This document shows, one piece after another, positions 1 to 5,507 of a DNA stretch of 7,702 nucleotides. The translations under genes were made by a program, and so were the position numbers. The stretch is from contig JAEXXR010000655.1 in the NCBI GenBank assembly GCA_023405705.1, positions 1-7,702 on the forward strand, given 5' to 3'. Positions within the stretch are counted from its first letter, which is position 1. Every line of letters starts with the position of its first letter. The DNA is from Actinomycetes bacterium (GTDB lineage Bacteria > Actinomycetota > Thermoleophilia > Solirubrobacterales > Solirubrobacteraceae). A model generated the notes under the pieces. The model ran no database searches, was not told the DNA's origin, and saw only the letters and a program-made list of their open reading frames with translations.

Positions 1-1234
1 GCGCCGCGCCCGCCCCGAGCGCCGCCCGCCGCGGTCGCGCCCGCTCGAGCGCGTTGAGCAGCAGCGCCTGGTCGAACGGCGCCGAGCGTGTGCCGAGCAC
101 GGCGACGACGCTCGTGGTCGTCGCCAGCTCGAAGTGGACGTCGTGCAGCTCGCGCGCCGCGACGGCGACGTCGAAACCGGTCAGGCCAGTGCCGGTGACG
201 TCGACGACGAGCCGCAGCGGATCCCACGCGACGACCGCGTCGCCGGTCGGACGTGGCGGGATGCGATAGCCGTCGAGCCGGTCGATCTCGCCCCGCAACC
301 GGTCGGCCGTCGCGACCGACTCGGCGAGCAGTTCAGCGCCGCCGGCCTCCAACTGCCGGCGCGCGCCGTCGAGCGAGAGCATCAGCAGCGCGCTCGCGCT
401 CGTCGACGTGGTCAGCCGTACCCAGCGCCCGAGCGTCTCCGCGTCGACCGAGGTCTCGAGCGCGAGGTGCAGCATCGCCGACTGCGTGAGGCTGCCGGCG
501 AGCTTGTGGGTCGAGGTCAGCACTGCGTCGGCACCGAGCGCGAGCGCGCTCGCGGGGACGGCCGGCGAGAAGCCGAAGTGCGGCCCCCACGACTGGTCGA
601 CGACGAGCACCGCGCCGTGTTCCTGTGCGACGCGCGCGCACGACTCGACGTCGGCCACCGCGCCGAAGTAGGTCGGAGAGACGAGGAAGACGGCGGTGAC
701 CGCGGGCTCGGCGCACAGGGCGGCGTCGAGCGCGGTGGGCGAGACGACGCCCTGCGCGCCGAGCGCCGCGTCGAATCCCGGGGCGATCCAGGCCGGCCGG
801 CCGCCGGAGAGGACGAGCCCGTCGAGGACGCTGCCGTGGGCGTTGCGCTGGACCAGCACACGCTCGCCGTGAGCGGCCAGCGCGAGGCAGAGCGCATGGT
901 TGCCCTGGGTCGCGCCGTTGGTGAGGAACCAGCTGCGGCCGGCGCCGTGCGCACGCGCCGCCGCCAGCTCCGCCCGCTCGAACGGCGAGCCGTCGCCGAG
1001 GTCGATGCCGGCGATGTCGCGGGGGACGTCGCACTGCAGCGCACCGAGTCCGAGCGCCGCGACCACGCCGGGGTCGGCGCCGTGCCCGCCGCGATGGCCC
1101 GGGACTGTGAACCGGACGGGGCGACGACGGGCGTAGTCGAGCACCGCCTCCAGGTACGGGGCGGTCGTGGCGAGGCGGCGGTCGTCGTCGGCCGGGGGCT
1201 GCGACGCGGAGGCGGGGTTCGAAACGGCAGGCAC
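1..1234 (-). CDS. Orn/Lys/Arg decarboxylase-family PLP enzyme, C-terminus beyond left edge
   Basis: This is a PLP-dependent fold-type I enzyme of the Orn/Lys/Arg decarboxylase family; 411 residues are visible and the C-terminus lies off the window. Translating the reverse complement gives PGHRGG at residues 45-50 (family P-G-H-K/R-G-G), a GATQGN motif near 107-112 for cofactor phosphate, D213 expected to contact the pyridine nitrogen, and STHK with K244 as the likely Schiff-base lysine, followed by GSLTQSAMLH. I chose the GTG at 1234-1232 because an in-frame TAG lies 15 bases upstream and no ATG precedes the conserved region. A sigma70-like promoter sits directly upstream. Oddities: the usual D-E-A-H-G stretch reads DQSWG (213-217), and the usual R-N-x-H-K-S reads RNAHGS (130-135). 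Family members act on lysine, arginine or ornithine; the substrate cannot be read here. It is divergent from ridA. Sure of the family, unsure of the reaction. Confidence 0.88.
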   Translation of the reverse strand, partial: MPAVSNPASASQPPADDDRRLATTAPYLEAVLDYARRRPVRFTVPGHRGGHGADPGVVAALGLGALQCDVPRDIAGIDLGDGSPFERAELAAARAHGAGRSWFLTNGATQGNHALCLALAAHGERVLVQRNAHGSVLDGLVLSGGRPAWIAPGFDAALGAQGVVSPTALDAALCAEPAVTAVFLVSPTYFGAVADVESCARVAQEHGAVLVVDQSWGPHFGFSPAVPASALALGADAVLTSTHKLAGSLTQSAMLHLALETSVDAETLGRWVRLTTSTSASALLMLSLDGARRQLEAGGAELLAESVATADRLRGEIDRLDGYRIPPRPTGDAVVAWDPLRLVVDVTGTGLTGFDVAVAARELHDVHFELATTTSVVAVLGTRSAPFDQALLLNALERARPRRAALGAGAA

Positions 1235-1238
1235 GATT

Positions 1239-1277
1239 GTTGAACGATCCTACCCATGGATCAAAGGATGTGTCAAC
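1239..1277. promoter_or_regulatory. Overlapping divergent promoters within an imperfect 39-bp dyad
   Basis: On the minus strand, TTGACA (1276-1271) is followed after 18 bases by TAGGAT (1252-1247), a near-consensus promoter for the decarboxylase; its -10 ends 12 bases before the GTG, leaving a leader of only a few bases. On the plus strand, TTGAAC (1240-1245) is followed after 18 bases by AAGGAT (1264-1269), a weaker promoter for ridA. The two lie on the same DNA. The region has two-fold symmetry about base 1258: GTTGA (1239-1243) mirrors TCAAC (1273-1277), and ATCCT (1247-1251) mirrors AGGAT (1265-1269). The two promoters probably exclude each other, or the dyad is also a regulator site; both are inferences. 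Confidence 0.6.
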
Positions 1278-1302
1278 CTTCAGCGGGTCGCCATCCCCTT
1301 TC

Positions 1303-1309
1303 AGGAGGT
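1303..1309 (+). promoter_or_regulatory. Strong ribosome binding site of ridA
   Basis: AGGAGGT lies 6 bases before the ATG at 1316. It decides the start, because an in-frame ATG at 1256 lies inside the promoter region and has no such site. Confidence 0.85.
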
Positions 1310-1315
1310 CCATCG

Positions 1316-1693
1316 ATGGACGCAGTCAACGCGCAGGAGATCCCGTTCGGCGGGCCGTACAGTCACGCGGTCGTCGAGGACGGCCTCGTGCACTGCTCCG
1401 GGCAGATCGCACTCGACCCCGGGAGCGGCGAGCTGGTCGACGGCGACGTGACCGTCCAGGCCGAGCGCGCCTTCGCCAATCTCGCGATCGTGCTGGAGGC
1501 CGCGGGCAGCAGCCTCGCGGACGTGATCCGCACCGGCGTCTACCTCACCGACGTCGACGACTTCGCCGCGATGAACGAGGCGTTCGCGCGCACCTTCGCG
1601 GGCCACAGACCGGCCCGCACCACGATCGGCGTCGCGGCGCTGCCGCTCGGGGCGCGCTTCGAGGTCGACTGCGTCGCGCGCCGCCGCGGCTGA
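1316..1693 (+). CDS. ridA: RidA/YjgF/YER057c-family enamine/imine deaminase
   Basis: A 125-residue protein, the usual size for this family of small trimeric cytosolic proteins that hydrolyse reactive enamine/imine intermediates, such as 2-aminoacrylate released by PLP enzymes, to the keto acid and ammonia. PYSHAV (14-19) carries Y15, matching E. coli RidA Y17; R101 in ARTTIGVAALP matches the carboxylate-binding R105; E116 in FEVDCVA matches E120. The active RidA subgroup is therefore plausible. T103 stands where E. coli has C107. The gene is divergent from a PLP enzyme, which fits a role in cleaning up by-products of PLP chemistry; that link is inferred from position only. It has an excellent ribosome binding site and ends shortly before a hairpin. 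A non-catalytic YjgF-like protein is the alternative, but the conserved Arg and Glu argue against it. Confidence 0.92.
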   Translation: MDAVNAQEIPFGGPYSHAVVEDGLVHCSGQIALDPGSGELVDGDVTVQAERAFANLAIVLEAAGSSLADVIRTGVYLTDVDDFAAMNEAFARTFAGHRPARTTIGVAALPLGARFEVDCVARRRG

Positions 1694-1710
1694 GCCGCGA
1701 CGGGCGACGA

Positions 1711-1738
1711 GCGATCTCCGGATACCCCCGGAGATCGC
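1711..1738 (+). terminator. Perfect 11-bp hairpin after ridA; terminator or operator
   Basis: GCGATCTCCGG (1711-1721) and CCGGAGATCGC (1728-1738) are perfect inverted repeats around a 6-base loop (ATACCC). It begins 18 bases after the ridA stop, as expected for a terminator, but no T-run follows. U-less terminators are known in actinobacteria. It is also 37 bases upstream of the antitoxin start and could be a regulatory dyad of the toxin-antitoxin operon. Confidence 0.55.
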
Positions 1739-1749
1739 ATCACCGGCCG

Positions 1750-1768
1750 GTAGCAGAACTGCTACGGT
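1750..1768 (+). promoter_or_regulatory. Toxin-antitoxin promoter: operator-like dyad and extended -10
   Basis: GTAGCA (1750-1755) and TGCTAC (1760-1765) form a perfect 6-bp inverted repeat around GAAC. It overlaps an extended -10 motif, TGC followed by TACGGT (1760-1768), which ends exactly 6 bases before the antitoxin ATG. No convincing -35 is visible, which an extended -10 can tolerate. The spacing suggests a leaderless transcript starting at or next to the ATG. Toxin-antitoxin operons are usually repressed by their own antitoxin at such dyads; that role here is inference. Confidence 0.5.
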
Positions 1769-1774
1769 GGCGCC

Positions 1775-2020
1775 ATGGCCACGGTGCCGCAGAGAGAGCT
1801 GCGCAACAACGTCGGCGAGGTGCTCCGCCGCGCCGAGGCAGGCGAGCACATCACGATCACGGTCTCGGGGCGGCCCGTCGCCGAGCTCGGTCCAGTGCGC
1901 AGCCGCCGCTGGGTCGACACCGCGAGCCTCGGCGACCTCTGGGACCTGCCGCCGGACACGACGCTCGCACGCGATGTGCAGGCGTTCGACGCTGGCCTGC
2001 GCGACCCGTGGGCTGACTAG
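1775..2020 (+). CDS. Phd/YefM-like antitoxin of a VapBC-type module
   Basis: An 81-residue protein. The N-terminal half (about 1-45) has the Phd/YefM DNA-binding pattern: a short strand (MATVPQ), a helix with the NNVGEVLRRAEAGE pattern, then a beta pair with ITVSGRPVAELGP. In this family the N-terminal domain dimerises and binds operator DNA, and the tail wraps around and neutralises the toxin. The tail here (50-81) is rich in Trp, Asp and Leu, as expected for a toxin-binding segment. It is followed after 5 bases by a PIN-domain toxin, the usual antitoxin-first order. There is no clear Shine-Dalgarno; the -10-like box directly upstream suggests leaderless translation. It may repress its own promoter at the dyad at 1750-1765 (inferred). 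Confidence 0.88.
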   Translation: MATVPQRELRNNVGEVLRRAEAGEHITITVSGRPVAELGPVRSRRWVDTASLGDLWDLPPDTTLARDVQAFDAGLRDPWAD

Positions 2021-2025
2021 CCGCA

Positions 2026-2421
2026 GTGCGCGTCCTGCTCGACACCTCGGTGCTGATCGGCGGCGAGGCGCTCGCGCCCGGCTTGCAATCAGCGATCAGC
2101 ACCGTCTCGATCGCCGAGCTGCACTTCGGCCTGCTCGTCGCCGCGGATGACCAGACGCGAGCGCTGCGCGCAGCGCGACTCGGCCTGCTCGAGGCGCGCT
2201 ATCCCGATCCGCTGCCGGTCGACGATCGCGTCGCACGCGAATGGGGACGACTGCAGGCCGCAGTCGCAAGACGCGGCGGAAGCCCCCGCGGACGAAATGC
2301 CGACCTCGCGATCGCAGCCACCGCCAACGTCCACGACGCGCTGCTCGTCACGCACAACCTGAAGGACTTCAAGATCATCGAGGACCTCGTCCGCGTTTCA
2401 GCGCCAGAGCGCATGGACTGA
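2026..2421 (+). CDS. vapC: PIN-domain ribonuclease toxin, VapC type
   Basis: A 131-residue single PIN domain, the normal VapC size. Acidic metal-binding residues are all present: D6 in LLDTSVLI, E31 in SIAELHFG, D93 in RNADLAIAATA and D114 in THNLKDFK. The toxin should therefore be an intact Mg2+/Mn2+-dependent endoribonuclease; known VapC proteins cut tRNA or rRNA and stop translation. The start is a GTG 5 bases after the antitoxin stop with no strong ribosome binding site, so translation is probably coupled to the antitoxin and kept lower. The RNA target cannot be predicted. A tRNA-like fragment lies about 60 bases downstream, but nothing shows that it is the target. Confidence 0.9.
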   Translation: MRVLLDTSVLIGGEALAPGLQSAISTVSIAELHFGLLVAADDQTRALRAARLGLLEARYPDPLPVDDRVAREWGRLQAAVARRGGSPRGRNADLAIAATANVHDALLVTHNLKDFKIIEDLVRVSAPERMD

Positions 2422-2475
2422 CAAGCCTGGGCCCGCTCGCCGAAGCGCAGGGACGAGCACAATGTCGACTGGCAG

Positions 2476-2510
2476 CGCGAAGGTCGTCGGTTCGAGCCCG
2501 ATCAGCTCGA
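2476..2510 (+). pseudogene. tRNA 3'-end remnant (T arm and acceptor-like tail), possible att scar
   Basis: A T-arm-like stretch has stem GTCGG (2486-2490), 7-base loop TTCGAGC (2491-2497) and stem CCGAT (2498-2502); the stem pairs fully, one pair being G-U. It is preceded by AGGTC (2481-2485), typical of a variable loop, and followed by a 7-base acceptor-like CAGCTCG and A in the discriminator position. Upstream there is no D arm, no pairing anticodon stem and no CGAGCTG to complete the acceptor, so it is not a complete tRNA. Integrases often use tRNA 3' ends as attachment sites, which would leave such a fragment. Its place between a toxin-antitoxin pair and a metabolic operon fits an integration scar; that origin is inference. 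Confidence 0.45.
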
Positions 2511-2520
2511 CTCGAACTGA

Positions 2521-2540
2521 ACCCCCGCAAGCGCGGAGGT
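2521..2540 (+). terminator. Hairpin after the tRNA-like fragment
   Basis: ACCCCCGC (2521-2528) pairs with GCGGAGGT (2533-2540) over an AAGC loop, with one C-A mismatch. tRNA genes are often followed by a C-rich/G-rich hairpin of this shape, which supports the tRNA-remnant reading. Only a short T-run (CGTTTC) follows, so termination may be weak. It could also end transcription from vapC. Confidence 0.5.
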
Positions 2541-2550
2541 CCGTCGTTTC

Positions 2551-2574
2551 GGGGAGGCGGGCTCAGTGCCCCCC
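2551..2574 (-). terminator. Convergent-gap hairpin next to the lactonase stop
   Basis: GGGGAGGC (2551-2558) can pair with GCCCCCC (2568-2574) with one bulged A and a 9-base loop. It lies directly after the minus-strand lactonase stop, where the operon should end. There is no T-run, so this is a candidate only. Confidence 0.4.
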
Positions 2575-2575
2575 T

Positions 2576-3613
2576 TCAGACCGTCGCACGCCGCGCCGGC
2601 ACGCCGGCGACGCCCGGTTCCAGCACGTGGACGCGGCCGGCGTCGGGCTGGTCGCGCAGCTGCTCCTCTGAAAGACCGGCCCGGGCGGTGGTGACGTGGA
2701 GGCGGCGCAGGTCCTCGCCGCCGAAGGCCAGGGACGTGCACTGCGCGACCGGCATGGCGATCTCTTCCAGCAGCGTTCCGTCGGCGCCGGAGAAGCAGCG
2801 CACGCACCAGCCGCCCCAGAAGGCGACCCAGACGTTGCCGTCGGCGTCGATCGTCATCCCGTCGGGGGAGCCGGTGAGCGCGCTCGTGTCGGCGTGGACC
2901 GAGCGCTCGCCGAGCGTGCCGTCGGCCAGCTCGAACGGGAAGCGGGCGATCGTCCTCGTCGGCGTGTCGATGTAGAAGAGCGTGCTGCCGTCGGCGGACC
3001 AGGCCATCCCGTTGGAGATCGTCACGCCCTCCAGCACCGGCGTCACGCGGCCGCCGCGGTCGAGCCGGTAGAGCGTGCCGCCACCGGGGCGGTCGTCGTA
3101 GGCCTTCGTGCCCGCAAACCAGCGGCCGGCGGGATCGACCGCGGCGTCGTTCATGCGCGCGACCGCCGGGTCGGTTCCCGGCGCGTCGGCGAGCGGGACG
3201 ATCTCGCCGTCGTCGAGTGACAACCGCGCGAAGCCGGCGCCGAGCGCCAGGAGCAGCTCGCCGTCGCGCTGCCGCGCGGCCGACGCGGACCCATCCCGCT
3301 CCTCGCGCTCCCGCGAGGACGACGCGGGCCGCTCCCCCTCGTCGCGCTGCCGCGCGGCCGACGCGGACCCATCCCGCTCCTCACGCTGCCGCGAGGACGT
3401 CCCGGACCGACCCCGCTCGTCGCCCTGCAGCGCGACCGCGCCGACCGGCGCCGGGGTCGCGTAGGAGCGCGTCGCGCTGCCGTCGGCGCTCGTCACGTGG
3501 ACCCGCCGGCCGTCGATGTCGACCCACACGAGCCGTCGCGCCTCGCCGTCCCAGAGCGGGCCCTCGCCCAGCTCCGCGACGACCTCGCTGAAGACCTCCG
3601 CCGTCGTGCTCAT
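2576..3613 (-). CDS. SMP-30/gluconolactonase-family lactonase with an inserted repeat block
   Basis: A 345-residue cytosolic beta-propeller of the SMP-30/regucalcin family, likely opening a sugar lactone (galactono- or gluconolactone) to the aldonate used by the upstream dehydratase. Metal ligands can be matched to human SMP-30: E17 in LGEGPLWDG, N201 in ISNGMAWS and D251 in SPDGMTID; R153 and N155 in VARMND match the substrate-binding Arg and Asn. Residues 66-117 are a low-complexity charged insert absent from the family pattern; removing it leaves 293 residues, a normal length, and joins VALQGD to GELLLALG smoothly. The ATG at 3613 has GGAG 5 bases upstream and overlaps the dgoD stop by 1 nt (TGATG). 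It is the last gene of the operon. A much longer open frame continues upstream but is a shadow of dgoD. Confidence 0.9.
   Translation of the reverse strand: MSTTAEVFSEVVAELGEGPLWDGEARRLVWVDIDGRRVHVTSADGSATRSYATPAPVGAVALQGDERGRSGTSSRQREERDGSASAARQRDEGERPASSSREREERDGSASAARQRDGELLLALGAGFARLSLDDGEIVPLADAPGTDPAVARMNDAAVDPAGRWFAGTKAYDDRPGGGTLYRLDRGGRVTPVLEGVTISNGMAWSADGSTLFYIDTPTRTIARFPFELADGTLGERSVHADTSALTGSPDGMTIDADGNVWVAFWGGWCVRCFSGADGTLLEEIAMPVAQCTSLAFGGEDLRRLHVTTARAGLSEEQLRDQPDAGRVHVLEPGVAGVPARRATV
3263..3418 (-). repeat. In-frame 2 x 78-bp (4 x 13-codon) repeat block inside the lactonase
   Basis: The block is 156 bp and encodes four 13-residue units: ERGRSGTSSRQRE, then ERDGSASAARQRD, then EGERPASSSRERE, then ERDGSASAARQRD. 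At the DNA level the copies starting at 3263 and 3341 share their first 42 bases exactly and about 57 of the first 59, with the rest diverged. The last 13-codon unit of each half gives the same protein string. Perfect hairpins occur inside, such as TCCTCGCG (3300-3307) with CGCGAGGA (3312-3319) over a 4-base loop; the second copy has it with one change. The unit is a multiple of three without stops, so the gene stays open. The peptide is Arg/Glu/Ser-rich and probably forms a solvent-exposed loop between propeller strands. Confidence 0.9.
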
Positions 3614-4758
3614 CACCACTCCGTGAAGGCGCCGTCCGCGTCGCGCCAGATCGGGTTGCGCCATCTGTGGCCGCGCGCGGACGCCTCGCGCACCGCCGCC
3701 TCGTCGACCTCGATGCCGAGCCCCGGTCCCGTCGGCCGCGCGATCGTGCCGTCCGCGAAGGCGAAGACCGAGCGGTCGACGAGATAGTCGAGCAGGTCGT
3801 TGCCGACGTTGTAGTGGATTCCCAGGCTCTGCTCCTGGATCAGGAAGTTCGGCGTCGCGAACGCGACCTGCAGTGACGCCGCGAGGCTGATCGGGCCGAG
3901 CGGGCAGTGCGGCGCCAGCGCCGCGCCGTACGTCTCCGCCAGCGCCGCGATCCGCCGTACCTCCGAGATCCCCCCGGCATGCGAGAGGTCCGGCTGCACG
4001 ACCGTGACGCCGGCGTCGAGCACCGGCTTGAACTCCCAGCGCGAGAACAGCCGCTCGCCGGTCGCGACCGGGATCGGCGAGGCGGCGACGAGGCCGCCGA
4101 TCGCGTGGCCCAGCTCGGGCGCGACCGGCTCCTCGACGAACAGCGGCGCGACCTCCTCCAGCGCCGCCATCAGCCGCTTCGCCATCGGCGGCGAGACGCG
4201 GCCGTGGAAGTCGAGCGCGACGTCGCGCTCCTCCCCCAGCGCCTCGCGCACCACCTCGGCCCGCCGCACCGTCGCGGCGACCTGCGCGCGCGTCTCGATG
4301 AAGCGGAACGGCCCCGTCGCGTTCATCTTGACCGCCGTCAGGCCGGCCTCGACCTGCGCGGTCGCCTGCTCGGCCGCCTCGGCCGGGTCGTCGCCGCCGA
4401 TCCACGAGTAGATCCGCACGCGGTCGCGCACGGCGCCGCCGATCAGCTCGTGGACGGGCGCGCCGCGGACCTTGCCGTGGACGTCCCACAGCGCCTGGTC
4501 GATCCCCGCCACGGCGCTCGCGAAGACCGCGCCTCCGCGATAGAAGCCGCCCTTGGTGAGCGTCTGCCAGTGGTCCTCGATCCGCAGCGGATCGGCGCCG
4601 ATCAGCGCCTCCCCCAGCTCGTGGACGGCAGCGCGGACGGTCTCGGCCCGCCCCTCGACGACCGGCTCGCCCCAGCCGACGACGCCGTCGTCGGTCTCGA
4701 CGCGCAGGAACAGCCAGCGCGGCGGCACCAGGAAGGTCTCCAGACGGGCGATCCTCAT
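3613..4758 (-). CDS. dgoD: D-galactonate dehydratase (enolase superfamily)
   Basis: A 381-residue enolase-superfamily enzyme of the mandelate racemase subgroup; from memory it resembles E. coli DgoD (382 aa) along its whole length. It should dehydrate D-galactonate to 2-keto-3-deoxy-D-galactonate. The N-terminal capping domain has PPRWLFLRVETDDG and VGWGEPVVEGRA (about 12-38). In the barrel, metal ligands D183 (LDFHGR), E209 (FVEEP) and E235 (TGERLFSR) fall at the same numbers as in E. coli DgoD; H185 and H284 (APHCPLGP) are the catalytic histidines. The C-terminus WRNPIWR..D...EW is also conserved. The start overlaps the SDR stop by 4 nt (ATGA) and the stop overlaps the lactonase start by 1 nt, so translation is probably coupled. 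A related aldonate as true substrate is possible but less likely. Confidence 0.93.
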   Translation of the reverse strand: MRIARLETFLVPPRWLFLRVETDDGVVGWGEPVVEGRAETVRAAVHELGEALIGADPLRIEDHWQTLTKGGFYRGGAVFASAVAGIDQALWDVHGKVRGAPVHELIGGAVRDRVRIYSWIGGDDPAEAAEQATAQVEAGLTAVKMNATGPFRFIETRAQVAATVRRAEVVREALGEERDVALDFHGRVSPPMAKRLMAALEEVAPLFVEEPVAPELGHAIGGLVAASPIPVATGERLFSRWEFKPVLDAGVTVVQPDLSHAGGISEVRRIAALAETYGAALAPHCPLGPISLAASLQVAFATPNFLIQEQSLGIHYNVGNDLLDYLVDRSVFAFADGTIARPTGPGLGIEVDEAAVREASARGHRWRNPIWRDADGAFTEW

Positions 4759-5507
4759 GACAGGCGAGCCCCCACGCCGCCGTCGACCGGGATCGCGGCG
4801 CCGGTGATGAACCCGGCCCGCTCGCTCGCCAGGAACGTGACCAGCTCAGCGACGTCGAGCGGGGTGCCGACGCGGCCGACCGGATGCTCGGAGGCGAGCG
4901 ACGCGACCGTCACGCCGTGACCGTCGCGGGCGAAGCCCTCACGCGCGAGCTGCGTGTCGATCAGGCCCGGGCAGACGGCGTTGACGCGGATCCCGTTCGG
5001 CCCCTCGTCGAGCGCGAGGCTGCGCGTCAGGCCGACGACGCCGGCCTTCGCGGCGGCGTACGGGAAGCGGCCCTGCTGCGTCAGCGTCGCGTGGATCGAG
5101 GCGACGTTGACGATCGCACCGGAGCCCGCCGCGCGCATCGCCGGCAGCAGCGCGCGGGCGGTGATCCAGCAGGCCTTCAGGTCGAGCGCGAAGAACGCGT
5201 CCCACTCCGCGCTCGTCATCTCGGCCGCGTCGAAGTAGGCGTTGACGCCGGCGTTGTTGACGAGGACCGTCGGGGCCGCGCCGAGCTGCTCGGTCGTGCG
5301 GGCGACCGCGTCGGCGACCGCCGCCTCGTCGGTCACGTCGACCTCGACGTGCAGGTCGGCGGCGTCGAAGGTCTCCGTCTCGTCGGGCGGCGTCACGTCG
5401 AGCGATGCGACGCGGGCGCCCTCCGCGCGCAGACGGTGGACGATCGCGCGGCCGATGCCGCGCGAGCCTCCGGTCACGACCGCCACGCGGTCGTCGAGGT
5501 CAGGCAT
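4755..5507 (-). CDS. SDR-family NAD(P)-dependent sugar dehydrogenase
   Basis: A 250-residue classical short-chain dehydrogenase. The cofactor site is TGGSRGIG (12-19), with D37 at the end of beta-2 favouring NAD+ over NADP+, then D57 and NNAG (84-87). The catalytic residues S137, Y150 and K154 have the standard spacing, followed by PG (180-181). D109 stands where the catalytic-tetrad Asn usually lies. Between gntR and dgoD, the likely job is the first oxidation of the pathway, an aldose such as D-galactose to its 1,5-lactone. Sequence alone does not fix the substrate; L-sugar, gluconate or 3-keto dehydrogenases have the same fold. GGAGGAG (5518-5512) lies 4 bases before the ATG, inside the end of gntR, and the two genes overlap by 8 nt. 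Confidence 0.9.
   Translation of the reverse strand: MPDLDDRVAVVTGGSRGIGRAIVHRLRAEGARVASLDVTPPDETETFDAADLHVEVDVTDEAAVADAVARTTEQLGAAPTVLVNNAGVNAYFDAAEMTSAEWDAFFALDLKACWITARALLPAMRAAGSGAIVNVASIHATLTQQGRFPYAAAKAGVVGLTRSLALDEGPNGIRVNAVCPGLIDTQLAREGFARDGHGVTVASLASEHPVGRVGTPLDVAELVTFLASERAGFITGAAIPVDGGVGARLS

Noticed and set aside
1..1234. Frameshift in the decarboxylase gene
   Set aside because: The frame is open from the GTG at 1234 to base 1; other overlapping minus-strand frames are shadows.
134..1243. A 369-codon plus-strand open frame opposite the decarboxylase
   Set aside because: Composition is Arg/Glu/Gly-rich with no recognisable motif; it is a GC-driven shadow of the minus-strand PLP enzyme.
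1256..1315. An upstream ATG extending ridA by 20 residues
   Set aside because: The extension lies in the promoter region and resembles no RidA N-terminus; a strong ribosome binding site precedes the ATG at 1316.
2435..2510. A complete tRNA gene
   Set aside because: No D arm, no pairing anticodon stem and no 5' acceptor strand matching the 3' one; only the 3' part resembles a tRNA.
2462..2671. A 69-codon plus-strand frame starting in the convergent gap
   Set aside because: It reads through the tRNA-like fragment and hairpins and then antisense to the lactonase, with no motif or ribosome binding site.
3251..3430. CRISPR-like array
   Set aside because: Units are contiguous tandem repeats in frame with a gene, without unique spacers.
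2576..4489. A 637-codon minus-strand open frame covering the lactonase and half of dgoD
   Set aside because: Only the part from the ATG at 3613 resembles a protein; upstream it is Arg/Gly/Ala-rich shadow of dgoD, whose own frame carries all the enolase motifs.
3907..4920. A long plus-strand frame opposite dgoD and the SDR
   Set aside because: Arg/Asp-rich antisense shadow that crosses two well-supported genes.
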